Source of the DNA: a virus
Direction: 5' to 3' (one strand)
Length of the DNA: 20,316 nucleotides
IMG/VR virus record: IMGVR_UViG_3300005882_000548
Coordinates: 1-20,316 of that record
The notes beneath the pieces are model-generated. The model made no database searches, had not been told where the DNA came from, and worked only from the letters and a program-made list of their open reading frames with translations. Positions 1 to 7,371 of this stretch are shown piece after piece (the first letter of the stretch is position 1; every line of letters starts with the position of its first letter). The position numbers and the translations under genes were made by a program.

Positions 1-3
1 ATT

Positions 4-228
4 GTGCCGACATTGGCTGAATTAAAAGAAGAACTTGCGGAACTCAAGGCGGCCCGGTCCAGGGTATTGAACGCCCAGAGTTATGGGCACGGGAGTAGAA
101 CCCTGTCACGTGTTCCATATGCAGACCTCCAGCGCTCCATTAAAGATCTGGAACAGCGTATTGCAATGTACGATCTTAACGGATCAATTGCCGGGTCTAA
201 CCCTGTCTTCGGAGGGCACCTTGGGTAG
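4..228 (+). CDS. gpW/DUF6148-like head-tail joining protein
   Basis: A 74-residue protein with a GTG start. It opens with a charged helix rich in Leu, Glu and Lys (residues 3-25) and has a second helix around residues 41-55 (ADLQRSIKDLEQRI). Between them is a short turn with SYGHGSRTLSRV. This helix, hairpin, helix layout and length match the small head-tail joining proteins of the lambda gpW and DUF6148 type, which sit at the head-neck vertex. Its place directly before the portal gene is where lambda W lies before B. The reading frame is open to the left edge and no ribosome binding site is visible, so the true start could lie outside the window. Its stop overlaps the likely TTG start of the portal by 8 bases. 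Confidence 0.7.
   Translation: MPTLAELKEELAELKAARSRVLNAQSYGHGSRTLSRVPYADLQRSIKDLEQRIAMYDLNGSIAGSNPVFGGHLG
211..223 (+). promoter_or_regulatory. Ribosome binding site deciding the portal start
   Basis: GGAGGG at 211-216 lies five bases before a TTG at 221 in the portal frame. No other in-frame start nearby has as good a Shine-Dalgarno. The first ATG after it (263) has only a G-rich GGGTGGG stretch upstream. This favours a TTG start that overlaps the end of the preceding gene, normal in tightly packed phage late operons. Confidence 0.6.
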
Positions 229-1672
229 CATAAATCAGACATGGACCCGTGGGTGGGCGGCTATGATTGGTTTGTTTGCACCGGCTACTGCCATGGCATA
301 TATGCGGCGGCGTCAAGCCCTTGCGTCCTATGCTGCAGCATCTACCAGCGGGCCAAATCAAGCGTGGCGGCCCGGCAACAAATCCGCAGATGAAATCATT
401 AAGACAGACCATAAACTCATGCGTGGGCGTGGGCGGTCTTTGATCAGGGACTCATCGCATGTATCAGGCGCCGTCCGTAAAATATGCAACAACGTCGTGT
501 TCAGAGGTATCAAACCCCAGGCAAATTTAACCCTTCCGGATGGCAATCTATCAAAAAACCAGAATAATGAAGCTGAAGCAGCCCGAAGACGTTGGGCTGA
601 AAAGGTTCGATTCCATGAAATGGAAAACCTTGTGCTTCGGCATTTATGGTCAGACGGAGAACTGTTTGTCCATTATTATTTTGACTCATCTTTCATGGAT
701 GAAGGAATTATTCCGCTTGGCATTGAGCTGCTGGAATGCGACCACCTGGACACATCAAAAAATAGCGATACCCCTGGCCGAAGAATCAAACAAGGCATCC
801 AGTATGATTCCGGAGGCCATGTTGAAGGATATTGGTTGTTTCCGGAGCATCCAGGAGACAGCGGCTGGCTTGGTATTGGTGATTCAAAGTTTTATCCTGC
901 ATCCGTTGTTGACCATATTTTTGTCAGGGACAGGATTTCCCAAAACCGTGGCGTGTCCTGGCTGGCTTCCATTGTTATGGAAATGCGAGATTTCTATGAG
1001 TACCAAAGCGGGGAACGTATTGCCAAACGCTTGGCTGCGGCCATGGGTTTATACGTTACAACCCCATACCCTGAACAACTGGGGACTTTCAACCCGTTCA
1101 CGGGGAGCGACCCGTTAACTGTTGATAGCATACCAAGGTATATGGAGCCTGGACGAATACTAACCCTGCCGCCGGGTATGACCATTGAATCCCCAAACTC
1201 TGACCGTCCAGGCCAAACCTATGAACCTTACACAAAAACCAGCCTGAGGGGAGCGTCTACAGGTGTCGGCGTGAGTTATGAGGCGTATTCTAACGATTAC
1301 ACAGACGCCAGTTATTCCTCTGCAAGATCCGCGTCCCTTGAGGAGCGTAGGGGTTACATGGTCCAGCAGATAATTCTAAGTAGCCGGTTTCATGCGCCGG
1401 GATGGGTGAGGTTGTGGCAGATGAATTATTTATCAAAAACAGTTCCGACGGTGCCGGAAACAATACCGGTATCATGGCAGATGCCAGGATGGCCTTGGGT
1501 AGAGCCGTTGAAAGACAGTAAGGCCGCAGCACAAGATTTGGCGAACGGTATCACGTCCAGACATAAATTATGCATGGAGCGTGGCGTTGATTACGACGAA
1601 ATTCAGGCGGACAGGGAACGTGAGAAAAAGGACGGGTTTGACGCGACATATCCGGAAGGACAAAACGTATGA
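221..1672 (+). CDS. Phage portal protein, lambda gpB family
   Basis: A 483-residue portal. It forms the dodecameric ring at the capsid vertex through which DNA enters and to which the tail joins. The N-terminus (AAMIGLFAPATAMAYMRRRQ, residues 13-32) matches the usual lambda-family opening. Later segments such as IRDSSHVSGAVRKICNNVVF, the central LLECDHLD stretch and the C-terminal GVDYDEIQADREREKK are also typical. The TTG at 221 is chosen because of the GGAGGG before it; the ATG at 263 would give a protein 14 residues shorter and is the main alternative. The frame stays open upstream to 83, but that would overlap the previous gene deeply without a ribosome site. The stop overlaps the next start (ATGA at 1669). 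Confidence 0.88.
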   Translation: MGSINQTWTRGWAAMIGLFAPATAMAYMRRRQALASYAAASTSGPNQAWRPGNKSADEIIKTDHKLMRGRGRSLIRDSSHVSGAVRKICNNVVFRGIKPQANLTLPDGNLSKNQNNEAEAARRRWAEKVRFHEMENLVLRHLWSDGELFVHYYFDSSFMDEGIIPLGIELLECDHLDTSKNSDTPGRRIKQGIQYDSGGHVEGYWLFPEHPGDSGWLGIGDSKFYPASVVDHIFVRDRISQNRGVSWLASIVMEMRDFYEYQSGERIAKRLAAAMGLYVTTPYPEQLGTFNPFTGSDPLTVDSIPRYMEPGRILTLPPGMTIESPNSDRPGQTYEPYTKTSLRGASTGVGVSYEAYSNDYTDASYSSARSASLEERRGYMVQQIILSSRFHAPGWVRLWQMNYLSKTVPTVPETIPVSWQMPGWPWVEPLKDSKAAAQDLANGITSRHKLCMERGVDYDEIQADREREKKDGFDATYPEGQNV

Positions 1673-3921
1673 ATAAAAAAAGAATAGGTCGGATCCGGGC
1701 TGAAATTAAAGCGCCGGACAAAGACCTGGACCGGCAGAAAGCCCGGCTGGCAAAATTGAGGAGCTCAAAACTTGGCAAGGCAACGGATGTAAGGGTTGCG
1801 GCAACGGGTGAAACTGTTGACGTCCATCTGTTTGACGTGATCGGATGGCCGTTTATAGAGGCACAGGATCTTTTATACCGGATACCTAAAGGTGCCTCTA
1901 CCATAAACGTATATCTCAACACCCCGGGCGGAGACGTGTTCGAGGGCATGGCAATTTACAACATGCTTTGCGATCACAAGGCCACTGTCAACGTAATCGT
2001 CACAGGTCTGGCAGCGTCCAGCGGTTCCTTGATCGCCATGGCCGGGGATACCATCAAGATGTCCAAAGCCTCTTTTATGATGATCCACAACCCCTGGTCT
2101 ATGATGTCCGGGGATGCGGACGATTTTAGAAAAGAGGCGGACCTGCTTGACCAAATCAGCGACGTGTTTGCCACGGCTTATGCGGAAAAAACAGGACTTG
2201 AAAAAAGCCAGCTGCGGGATTTGATGAAAGAAGAGACCTGGTACACGCCTGAAGAGGCCGTGTCTGCCGGATTTGCAAACGAAATTACCGGAGAGATGCC
2301 TGCGGATGATCCATCCGCAAGGTTTGATCTGTCCGTTTTTAATAACACTCCAACATCAATAAGGCAGGGAGCAGCCCAGCCAAAAAAGGAGAATAAAATG
2401 GATCCAAAATTAAGAGCCCTTTTGGAAAGGCTTGGGATGTCAAAGGATGCCACTGAGGATCAGGCCAAGCAATTTCTGGCAGGCATCAATTTAGACGACA
2501 TCGCCGATCCTGAAGAATTGAAAACCTTGAAAAAGGCATTGGCAGATAAACCGTCGGGTGGCCATCCCGGTGCAACCCCGTCAGACCCTTCATTCAGCAT
2601 GGAAGACCTTGACGCGGCTGCCAAGAAAGCCGCAGTTGAAGAACGCCACCGGGCGGCAGAAATCAAGAAAAGTTGCCGGTTGGCAGGTCTGAATGATGAA
2701 TTTGCCCAGGCCCTGATTGACGGCGGAAATACAGTTGAGCAGGCCCGTGCAGACATTTTTGCGGAGATGGAAAAAAGTAACCCGCCGATGGGTTCCGGCA
2801 GTATTTCCATGGGCGAAACAGACGGCGAAAAATTTAGGGCAGCCGTGGTGGACGGCCTGTCCTTCCGCTGTAACTTCAGGGCAGAAAAACCGGCGGCGGG
2901 CCATGAAACCTTCCGTGCGGCGTCCATTGAGTTCATTGCCCGGAAGTGTCTGGAGCGCAATGGTATAAACCCGGATGCCTTTTCAACCCGCGACCAGGTT
3001 GCCCGGGAAATCCTGCGTCGGTCCGGACAGGGAGGAGGGTTTACCACGGATGATTTCACAAGCATTTTTCTGGACGTGTCCAACAAGACCCTGCATAAGG
3101 CCTACCTGGATTCACCGGCCACATGGCGGCCCATTGTAAATATTGTGGGTGCGTCTGACTTTAAAACCATATACGGCGTATCTTTGAGCGAGGCGCCGTC
3201 CCTGGACCTCATTGGCGAAAACGGAGAATATAAAGAGGGGTCCATGAGCGATAATCAGGAAAGTTACTCTGTGGCTTCCTACGGCAAAATGATCTACCTG
3301 ACACGGCAGATGATCGTTAATGACGACCTTCGTGCCTTTACCCGCCTGCCACAGCTCATGGGGTCGGCTGCCAGGCGCAAAGAATCTGATTTGGTATGGG
3401 GAAAAATCACGAGCAACCCCGCCATGAAAGACGGTAAGGATCTGTTCCATGAAGATCATAACAATCTGGCGGCGAGCGGCGGTGGAGTTTCCTCAACAAC
3501 GCTGAGTGCGGGCCGAGCCGCCATGCGTGTCCAGAAAGGTTCCGCTGGTGAGGCTTACCTGGATCTCATGCCTGCGTATCTTGCTCACCCGGTGGATATT
3601 GAAACGGAAGTTGAAATCCTGCTTCGCTCAGTGGCGTTGCCGGATGATAACAAGTCTTCCGGGGTATACAATCCCTGGGGCGGGAAACTGACGCCAATCT
3701 CTGACCCGCGTCTGGATGCAAATTCAAAAACAGCCTGGTATCTCATTGCAGATCCAAGCCAGATTGACACCATAGAGGTGGCCTATCTGGACGGAAACGA
3801 AATGCCTTACACCGAAGAGAAGACCCTGTTTGAACGTGATGCGGTTGGGTACAAGATTCGCCATGACATCGGCGTTGGCGCCATGGATTATCGCGGCTTT
3901 TATAAAAACCCGGGGGCATAA
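1669..3921 (+). CDS. Prohead protease / scaffold / major capsid fusion protein
   Basis: A 750-residue fusion. Residues about 45-210 are a ClpP-like (S14) protease: VYLNTPGGDVFEGMAIYNML, the nucleophile region GLAASSGS (Ser117) and the histidine in MMIHNPW (His140). The third catalytic position is probably acidic near residues 188-189. Residues about 244-400 are charged and helical, including a KKAAVEERHRAAEIKK segment, and resemble an internal scaffold. Residues about 450-750 are a Mu gpT-like major capsid domain (TLHKAYLDSPATWRPIV, YGKMIYLTRQMIVNDDLRAF, ending DIGVGAMDYRGFYKNPGA). The protease normally processes the scaffold during head maturation. Protease-capsid fusions of this kind are known in phages. 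An internal in-frame start at 2398 could supply capsid subunits without protease. It starts by a 4-base overlap with the portal stop. Confidence 0.92.
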   Translation: MNKKRIGRIRAEIKAPDKDLDRQKARLAKLRSSKLGKATDVRVAATGETVDVHLFDVIGWPFIEAQDLLYRIPKGASTINVYLNTPGGDVFEGMAIYNMLCDHKATVNVIVTGLAASSGSLIAMAGDTIKMSKASFMMIHNPWSMMSGDADDFRKEADLLDQISDVFATAYAEKTGLEKSQLRDLMKEETWYTPEEAVSAGFANEITGEMPADDPSARFDLSVFNNTPTSIRQGAAQPKKENKMDPKLRALLERLGMSKDATEDQAKQFLAGINLDDIADPEELKTLKKALADKPSGGHPGATPSDPSFSMEDLDAAAKKAAVEERHRAAEIKKSCRLAGLNDEFAQALIDGGNTVEQARADIFAEMEKSNPPMGSGSISMGETDGEKFRAAVVDGLSFRCNFRAEKPAAGHETFRAASIEFIARKCLERNGINPDAFSTRDQVAREILRRSGQGGGFTTDDFTSIFLDVSNKTLHKAYLDSPATWRPIVNIVGASDFKTIYGVSLSEAPSLDLIGENGEYKEGSMSDNQESYSVASYGKMIYLTRQMIVNDDLRAFTRLPQLMGSAARRKESDLVWGKITSNPAMKDGKDLFHEDHNNLAASGGGVSSTTLSAGRAAMRVQKGSAGEAYLDLMPAYLAHPVDIETEVEILLRSVALPDDNKSSGVYNPWGGKLTPISDPRLDANSKTAWYLIADPSQIDTIEVAYLDGNEMPYTEEKTLFERDAVGYKIRHDIGVGAMDYRGFYKNPGA
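2386..2400 (+). promoter_or_regulatory. Internal ribosome binding site and in-frame start within the protease-capsid fusion
   Basis: AAGGAG at 2386-2391 is followed after six bases by ATG at 2398, which is in frame with the 750-residue fusion (Met244). Initiation here would give a 507-residue scaffold-capsid protein starting MDPKLRALLERLGM. That opening looks like the N-terminus of a free-standing capsid or scaffold protein. The motif is as strong as the one before the next gene (AAGGAG before 3949). Lambda has a comparable nested start, where Nu3 is translated from inside gene C. Confidence 0.75.
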
Positions 3922-3948
3922 TCCCAATTAACCCATAAGGAGAATATT

Positions 3949-4287
3949 ATGGCTACAAATTATGTGCAGAAAGGCGATGTGATCAAACTCCCGGTGCCAT
4001 CCGGGAAAACGTCTGGGGACCATGCTCTTGTGGGGAATATCCCTGTGGTCTGTTTGACTGACCGGGACAGCGACGGAAATGCGGAATGTGCCTTGGTCGG
4101 TGTGTTTGATTTGCCCGTAACCGGTGCTGACGGGTCGGGCAATTCCGCCGTGGCTGTCGGAGACATCGTTTATGACGATTCCGGAACGCTCAATATTGAT
4201 GATGCAAACGGTACAGAGTTCGGAGTGGCACTGGGTGCGGTTTCGTCCGGTGCAACGGCAACTGTTAGTGTAAGGCTCAAGGGATAG
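3949..4287 (+). CDS. Capsid decoration protein, DUF2190 family
   Basis: A 112-residue protein, nearly all beta-type sequence with many Gly, Val, Asp and Thr. The opening NYVQKGDVIKLPVPSG, the middle GVFDLPVTGADGSGNSAVAV and GDIVYDD, and the final ATVSVRLKG are the pattern of DUF2190, small cement or decoration proteins that bind the outside of the capsid. The place just after the major capsid gene fits. The start has a good Shine-Dalgarno (AAGGAG, eight bases before ATG). The role is inferred from family and position. Confidence 0.8.
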   Translation: MATNYVQKGDVIKLPVPSGKTSGDHALVGNIPVVCLTDRDSDGNAECALVGVFDLPVTGADGSGNSAVAVGDIVYDDSGTLNIDDANGTEFGVALGAVSSGATATVSVRLKG

Positions 4288-4293
4288 TCTGCA

Positions 4294-4635
4294 GTGGCGG
4301 GCTTTAGAGACGATATGGCAACAGACCTGGGCGCTGTGTTTTATAACACGGACGAGTTCGCCGTTGACGGTGTTTATAATAACGGCGTACAGGATACTGA
4401 TATAACCCTGATTTTAGACGCTGACGCCGATGGGTCAGGAAGCCCAGGCGCAACAGCCGAGGCGTGGGTTAAAAAAACTCAGGTGCCATCTCCGGAGTAC
4501 CGTCAAACCATCACTGTAGATGGTACCACTTGGACAATTGATCAGGAAAAAGGCAGGGCTGGATATAAGCATGATGGCCTAAACTGGCATTTGCCTTTGA
4601 TCCGTGAGCGGAGGAGTACGCAATGGCGTCGGTAA
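4294..4635 (+). CDS. Head-tail joining protein, lambda FII-like
   Basis: A 113-residue protein with a GTG start. The N-terminus (MAGFRDDMATDLGAVFYNTD) followed by FAVDGVYNNG, the central strand region ITVDGTTWTIDQEK and the short basic end (ERRSTQWRR) resemble lambda FII and its relatives, which cap the filled head and provide the tail-docking surface. AAGGG lies about ten bases before the GTG; an in-frame ATG at 4315 is a weaker alternative. It overlaps the next gene by 13 bases. The similarity is by eye and the family is very divergent, so the name rests partly on gene order. Confidence 0.65.
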   Translation: MAGFRDDMATDLGAVFYNTDEFAVDGVYNNGVQDTDITLILDADADGSGSPGATAEAWVKKTQVPSPEYRQTITVDGTTWTIDQEKGRAGYKHDGLNWHLPLIRERRSTQWRR

Positions 4636-5096
4636 ATACGCTGCTTGATCTGGTCACAGCCGGGCTGATGTCTGACTCAGCTCTGGCTGCATGGTCAAGT
4701 TTACATTACGACAGGCAACATGCCGTTTTTGAGAATTGCGACCCACGGAACGACCCCGGGCCTGATGATTGTCCGCTGATTGTCGTATCTGCTGATGCCA
4801 AGTCAACCGGAGAGTCAAACGCTTTAAAGCGGCATGTTGTCCAGGTGTCCTGCATCGTACATGATGATAGAACGGAAACAACCATGGATGGTGTTATCCG
4901 GTTTACTGCCAGCCGGCGGGCTGAGGAAATGCGGATATTGGCTTTGGCTGCGGCCCGGGGCGCACTCCCAAATGATATACATCTTGAGGACATTGAAACA
5001 GAGTTTATGCCCATGGACGAATACCCGCTCGTGGCCGTCGTCATGGCCTTGAGTTTAACCCAGGAAAAATTAATCGGGCACGACCCGTTTGAGTAA
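4623..5096 (+). CDS. Probable tail terminator / minor tail completion protein
   Basis: A 157-residue protein. The N-terminus is helical (NTLLDLVTAGLMSDSALAAW). It is followed by alternating strands (DCPLIVVSADAKSTG, KRHVVQVSCIVHDD), a helix (RRAEEMRILALAAARGAL) and a last strand (YPLVAVVMALSLTQEKLIG). That strand, helix, strand order suits the lambda gpU/gpZ class of tail-end proteins that cap the tail tube. I do not recognise a definite family. It lies between the connector and the tail tube gene, where lambda Z and U lie. GGAGG stands about seven bases before the ATG, inside the end of the previous gene. Confidence 0.5.
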   Translation: MASVNTLLDLVTAGLMSDSALAAWSSLHYDRQHAVFENCDPRNDPGPDDCPLIVVSADAKSTGESNALKRHVVQVSCIVHDDRTETTMDGVIRFTASRRAEEMRILALAAARGALPNDIHLEDIETEFMPMDEYPLVAVVMALSLTQEKLIGHDPFE

Positions 5097-5107
5097 AGGA
5101 TAAAAAA

Positions 5108-6055
5108 ATGGCACAGCAATCGGGCGCATTTTCAAGGTTATTGCTTGGCTTTGAAACGACATTCAAGACGGCGGCAACTGCTGGCTTTGTGATGCCCATT
5201 AATTCAAGTTCAGTTAAGGGATCTCGGAACCAGAATACGGCGGCGACCATCCGGGGGAATTTAAACCCGGTCGAACCGTTTGATGGAAATACGTCGGTAT
5301 CCGGACAGGTGGTTGTGCCGGTGGACTCCATCGCGTTCTGGTACTGGCTGAAAGCCCTGTTTGGCGATCCGACAACGACCGGCACAAGCCCGTATGTCCA
5401 TGTGTTCAAGGCCGGGAACGAAAGGCCGTCTTTGACATTGGAACATCAGTTTCCTGACTTGGATACGGCTAAGTATTTTCAGTACACCGGATGCAAGGTC
5501 AATGGCATGTCGCTGAATGTCGGCGGAGATGGAGAGCTTACGGCGTCTTTTGATATCATTGGTGCGAAAGAAACCATTGCGGCAGCGTCTTTTGACGCAT
5601 CTCCAACAGCAGTTGGATTCAGCCGGTTAAAAAATAATCAGGCAGCAATACAAGAGGGTGGATCGTCTGCCACGAACGTGACCCAGGTTGATACATCAAT
5701 CAACATTAACTGCGACTCTACACAATATGTAATCGGTGGGGGCGGAGAGCTTGGGTCAATTCCTGACGGTGTTATGGCCGTATCTGGAAATTTTAACGCC
5801 TTGTTTGAAAATACGATATCGCTTGAAAAGGCAGTGAACAGCACAGAATCAAGCTTGCAAACGACGATTGCAGATGGGCCAAGCTCAATTCTGGATATCC
5901 TTATGCCGGAACTTAAATACTCACTGAACAGCCCTGGAATAGACGGTCCGCAAGGCATCGCCATTTCCCTGCCGTATTCTGCTTATTATGAGGATGCGAC
6001 AGAGGAAACATCCGTACAAATCACCCTTACCAACACTGAGGAGCACGCTGTATAA
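5108..6055 (+). CDS. Phage tail tube protein
   Basis: A 315-residue major tail protein that would stack as hexameric rings to form the tail tube. The opening (SGAFSRLLLGFETTFKT) and the repeated pattern of strands joined by Gly/Thr/Asn loops are typical of the Phage_tube_2 type: QVVVPVDSIAFWYWLKALFG, then the KYFQYTGCKVNGMSLNVGGD and GELTASFDIIGAK pair. The C-terminal part (SIPDGVMAVSGNFNALFEN onward) repeats the same kind of strand pattern, suggesting two related halves. The start has AAGGA about eight bases upstream. Its stop shares one base with the next ATG. No contractile sheath gene is nearby and the later genes are lambda-like, so the tail is probably flexible and non-contractile. Confidence 0.8.
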   Translation: MAQQSGAFSRLLLGFETTFKTAATAGFVMPINSSSVKGSRNQNTAATIRGNLNPVEPFDGNTSVSGQVVVPVDSIAFWYWLKALFGDPTTTGTSPYVHVFKAGNERPSLTLEHQFPDLDTAKYFQYTGCKVNGMSLNVGGDGELTASFDIIGAKETIAAASFDASPTAVGFSRLKNNQAAIQEGGSSATNVTQVDTSININCDSTQYVIGGGGELGSIPDGVMAVSGNFNALFENTISLEKAVNSTESSLQTTIADGPSSILDILMPELKYSLNSPGIDGPQGIAISLPYSAYYEDATEETSVQITLTNTEEHAV

Positions 6056-6402
6056 TGGAAACAGTTGTAATTGACAGCCATAAGATTGACGTATACCCGC
6101 TTAAAAAGGAACAGATCCGGGAATTAGAAGACTATGGATTTTCTTTTTTCTTCTGCCGGCCGCCGTTGGAAAACGCACACGGCGCCATGGATGCAGCGTT
6201 TGAACTTGCCCTGTCTGAATCTGATCGAGACTTCCTAGAAGGAAGGCCAGTAAAAGACTCTATAACGGTCTGGAAGGCTTTACTGGCAGAGACATACGGC
6301 GGAGGTGAAGACGAAAAAAACTTGAACGGCACCTCTCCTGGTGGATCGACAGAAAACGAATCGAATACTGCCGGCGCTGCGGGTGCCGAAAAACAGATAT
6401 AG
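6055..6402 (+). CDS. Tail assembly chaperone (lambda gpG position)
   Basis: A 115-residue acidic protein just after the tail tube gene. Residues 1-80 look folded (VYPLKKEQIRELEDYGFSFF, AFELALSESDRDFLEGRPVK). The last 30 residues are Gly, Ser, Asn and Thr rich and look unstructured. In lambda the equivalent gpG and its frameshift product gpGT coat the tape measure before the tube polymerises around it. The same arrangement is present here: codons 87-89 read GAA AAA AAC and contain an A AAA AAC slippery heptamer. A -1 shift there leaves the disordered tail and enters the next gene's frame. The function is assigned from position and the frameshift signal rather than from clear sequence similarity. 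Confidence 0.7.
   Translation: METVVIDSHKIDVYPLKKEQIRELEDYGFSFFFCRPPLENAHGAMDAAFELALSESDRDFLEGRPVKDSITVWKALLAETYGGGEDEKNLNGTSPGGSTENESNTAGAAGAEKQI
6315..6321 (+). other. Programmed -1 ribosomal frameshift site (A AAA AAC)
   Basis: The heptamer A AAA AAC lies in the correct register: zero-frame codons are GAA, AAA, AAC. After a -1 slip reading continues at 6321 with CTT GAA CGG. That frame is open without a stop through the GTG at 6402 and on to 6650. The predicted product is 89 residues of the first chaperone joined to 109 residues of the -1 frame, 198 in all. Only a weak hairpin (CACC/GGTG, 6330-6333 with 6340-6343) follows. A comparable G/GT frameshift is a conserved feature of long-tailed phages. 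Confidence 0.8.
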
Positions 6403-6650
6403 TGCGGTGCCGGGATTGTGAGTATGGCAGCCCGGTGCCGCTTTGGGAAATCAACCAGGGTGTCTGGCATGTATGGCAGGAAGTCCAGACGCAATGGCGG
6501 GCCGGGGCCATGGGTATCATTGGCCTTGACTATGCGGAAGTCAGGAATGCTTTTGAAGAACTTGGAATTGATTACACCCGGAGAAACAAACTTAAAATCA
6601 TGCTCATGGAAAGGCTATTTTTAGAGAGTGTCAAACCAAGCGACAAATAG
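6402..6650 (+). CDS. Tail assembly chaperone extension, DUF1799-like (lambda gpT position)
   Basis: An 82-residue reading frame if started at the GTG that overlaps the preceding TAG. The segment VWQEVQTQWRAGAMGIIGLD followed by YAEVRNAFEELGI matches the DUF1799 signature of the second tail assembly chaperone. There is no convincing ribosome site before the GTG. The frame is open upstream to 6321, and the upstream A AAA AAC site suits expression mainly as a fusion to the previous protein. In the fusion the residues before Val-Arg-Cys (the GTG codon) contain extra cysteines, so this ORF alone has only half of that motif. It would act in tape-measure loading and tube assembly. Confidence 0.75.
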   Translation: MRCRDCEYGSPVPLWEINQGVWHVWQEVQTQWRAGAMGIIGLDYAEVRNAFEELGIDYTRRNKLKIMLMERLFLESVKPSDK

Positions 6651-7371
6651 TGCGGCATCCTTCACTCTGAAAGGTGGTAAGAAAGTTGCAAGTTGGCTTG
6701 AGCAACAACGCGAAGCTGCGCAAAAAGCGCATAATACTGCGCTTAGAGCAGAGGGGTACCGCCTTAAAAATTTGTTGCAGAAAGAGATCCGGCAAGGTTC
6801 CCCGGGCGGCAGACCGTTTAAAAAATTATCGTATATTTCTAAATACCATTGGAAGCGGCCAAACCGCAAACCGCTTGACACCCTGGCAAAAGGTGTCCGC
6901 TATTCTGTAAATCCAAGGCCTCCATACGCCGTCGCAGTTGGCTTTGTTGGACCGATGACATGGAACGATGCTGATTTAGGCCTTGGATACGAAGGCGTCA
7001 GGGTAAATCAATATTCGCAATCAAAAGTCAGAAACGAAAGTTTAAACCCTCTTGGCCGTGGAATCTCAAGATCGAACATTTCGTCTAAGAAATGGAGATA
7101 TCTTGCCAAGATACATCAAGATGGTTTTGAGCGGGAAGTGTCTGAAAGCCAAAGAAAATGGTTAATTCGGCGTGGGTCTGACTTGATAAAGCACTCTAAG
7201 TTTGATCGGGAAGATGTTTCGCAAACTCCTTTTTTTCTTAAGAAATCAACAAAATCCATGACCACGGCTGCCCGGCCCATCATTGCTCCATTCTGGCAGG
7301 CCCACCAAGCCGCGGCGCGGTCCAATATCCGTAACAACTTTAAACGTAAAATGTCCGGGGAAAGAATATGA
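6628..7371 (+). CDS. Putative tail completion / virion morphogenesis protein
   Basis: A 247-residue, very basic protein with a GTG start, overlapping the chaperone frame by 23 bases and the tape measure start by 4. The N-terminal half has a long helix (WLEQQREAAQKAHNTALRAE) then LLQKEIRQGSPGGRPFKKL. The middle has PPYAVAVGFVG, and the end is helical and basic (IAPFWQAHQAAARSNIRNNF). Basic helix, GRPF-type loop and beta-strand layouts are seen in the HK97 gp10 / Mu gpG / lambda Z group of tail completion proteins. I could not settle the family by eye. Its position between the chaperones and the tape measure is slightly unusual, since the chaperones normally abut the tape measure gene. Confidence 0.45.
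   Translation: MSNQATNSAASFTLKGGKKVASWLEQQREAAQKAHNTALRAEGYRLKNLLQKEIRQGSPGGRPFKKLSYISKYHWKRPNRKPLDTLAKGVRYSVNPRPPYAVAVGFVGPMTWNDADLGLGYEGVRVNQYSQSKVRNESLNPLGRGISRSNISSKKWRYLAKIHQDGFEREVSESQRKWLIRRGSDLIKHSKFDREDVSQTPFFLKKSTKSMTTAARPIIAPFWQAHQAAARSNIRNNFKRKMSGERI

Noticed and set aside
83-262. Upstream extension of the portal frame to ATG 83.
   Set aside because: It would overlap the gpW-like gene by 146 bases, has no ribosome site, and the extra residues do not look like a portal N-terminus. TTG 221 has GGAGGG upstream.
540-1118. A 192-residue plus-strand open frame inside the portal gene.
   Set aside because: Out of frame with a clearly conserved protein, odd composition, no ribosome site; a shadow frame.
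2460-3086. A 208-residue minus-strand open frame opposite the capsid fusion.
   Set aside because: Lies wholly antisense to a conserved gene and reads as a Ser/Arg/Ala-rich mirror of its codons; no ribosome site or family likeness.
6382-6395. A-rich GCC GAA AAA CAG near the end of the first chaperone as frameshift site.
   Set aside because: Only the A-site codon could re-pair after a -1 slip; the heptamer at 6315-6321 meets the full rule and is chosen.
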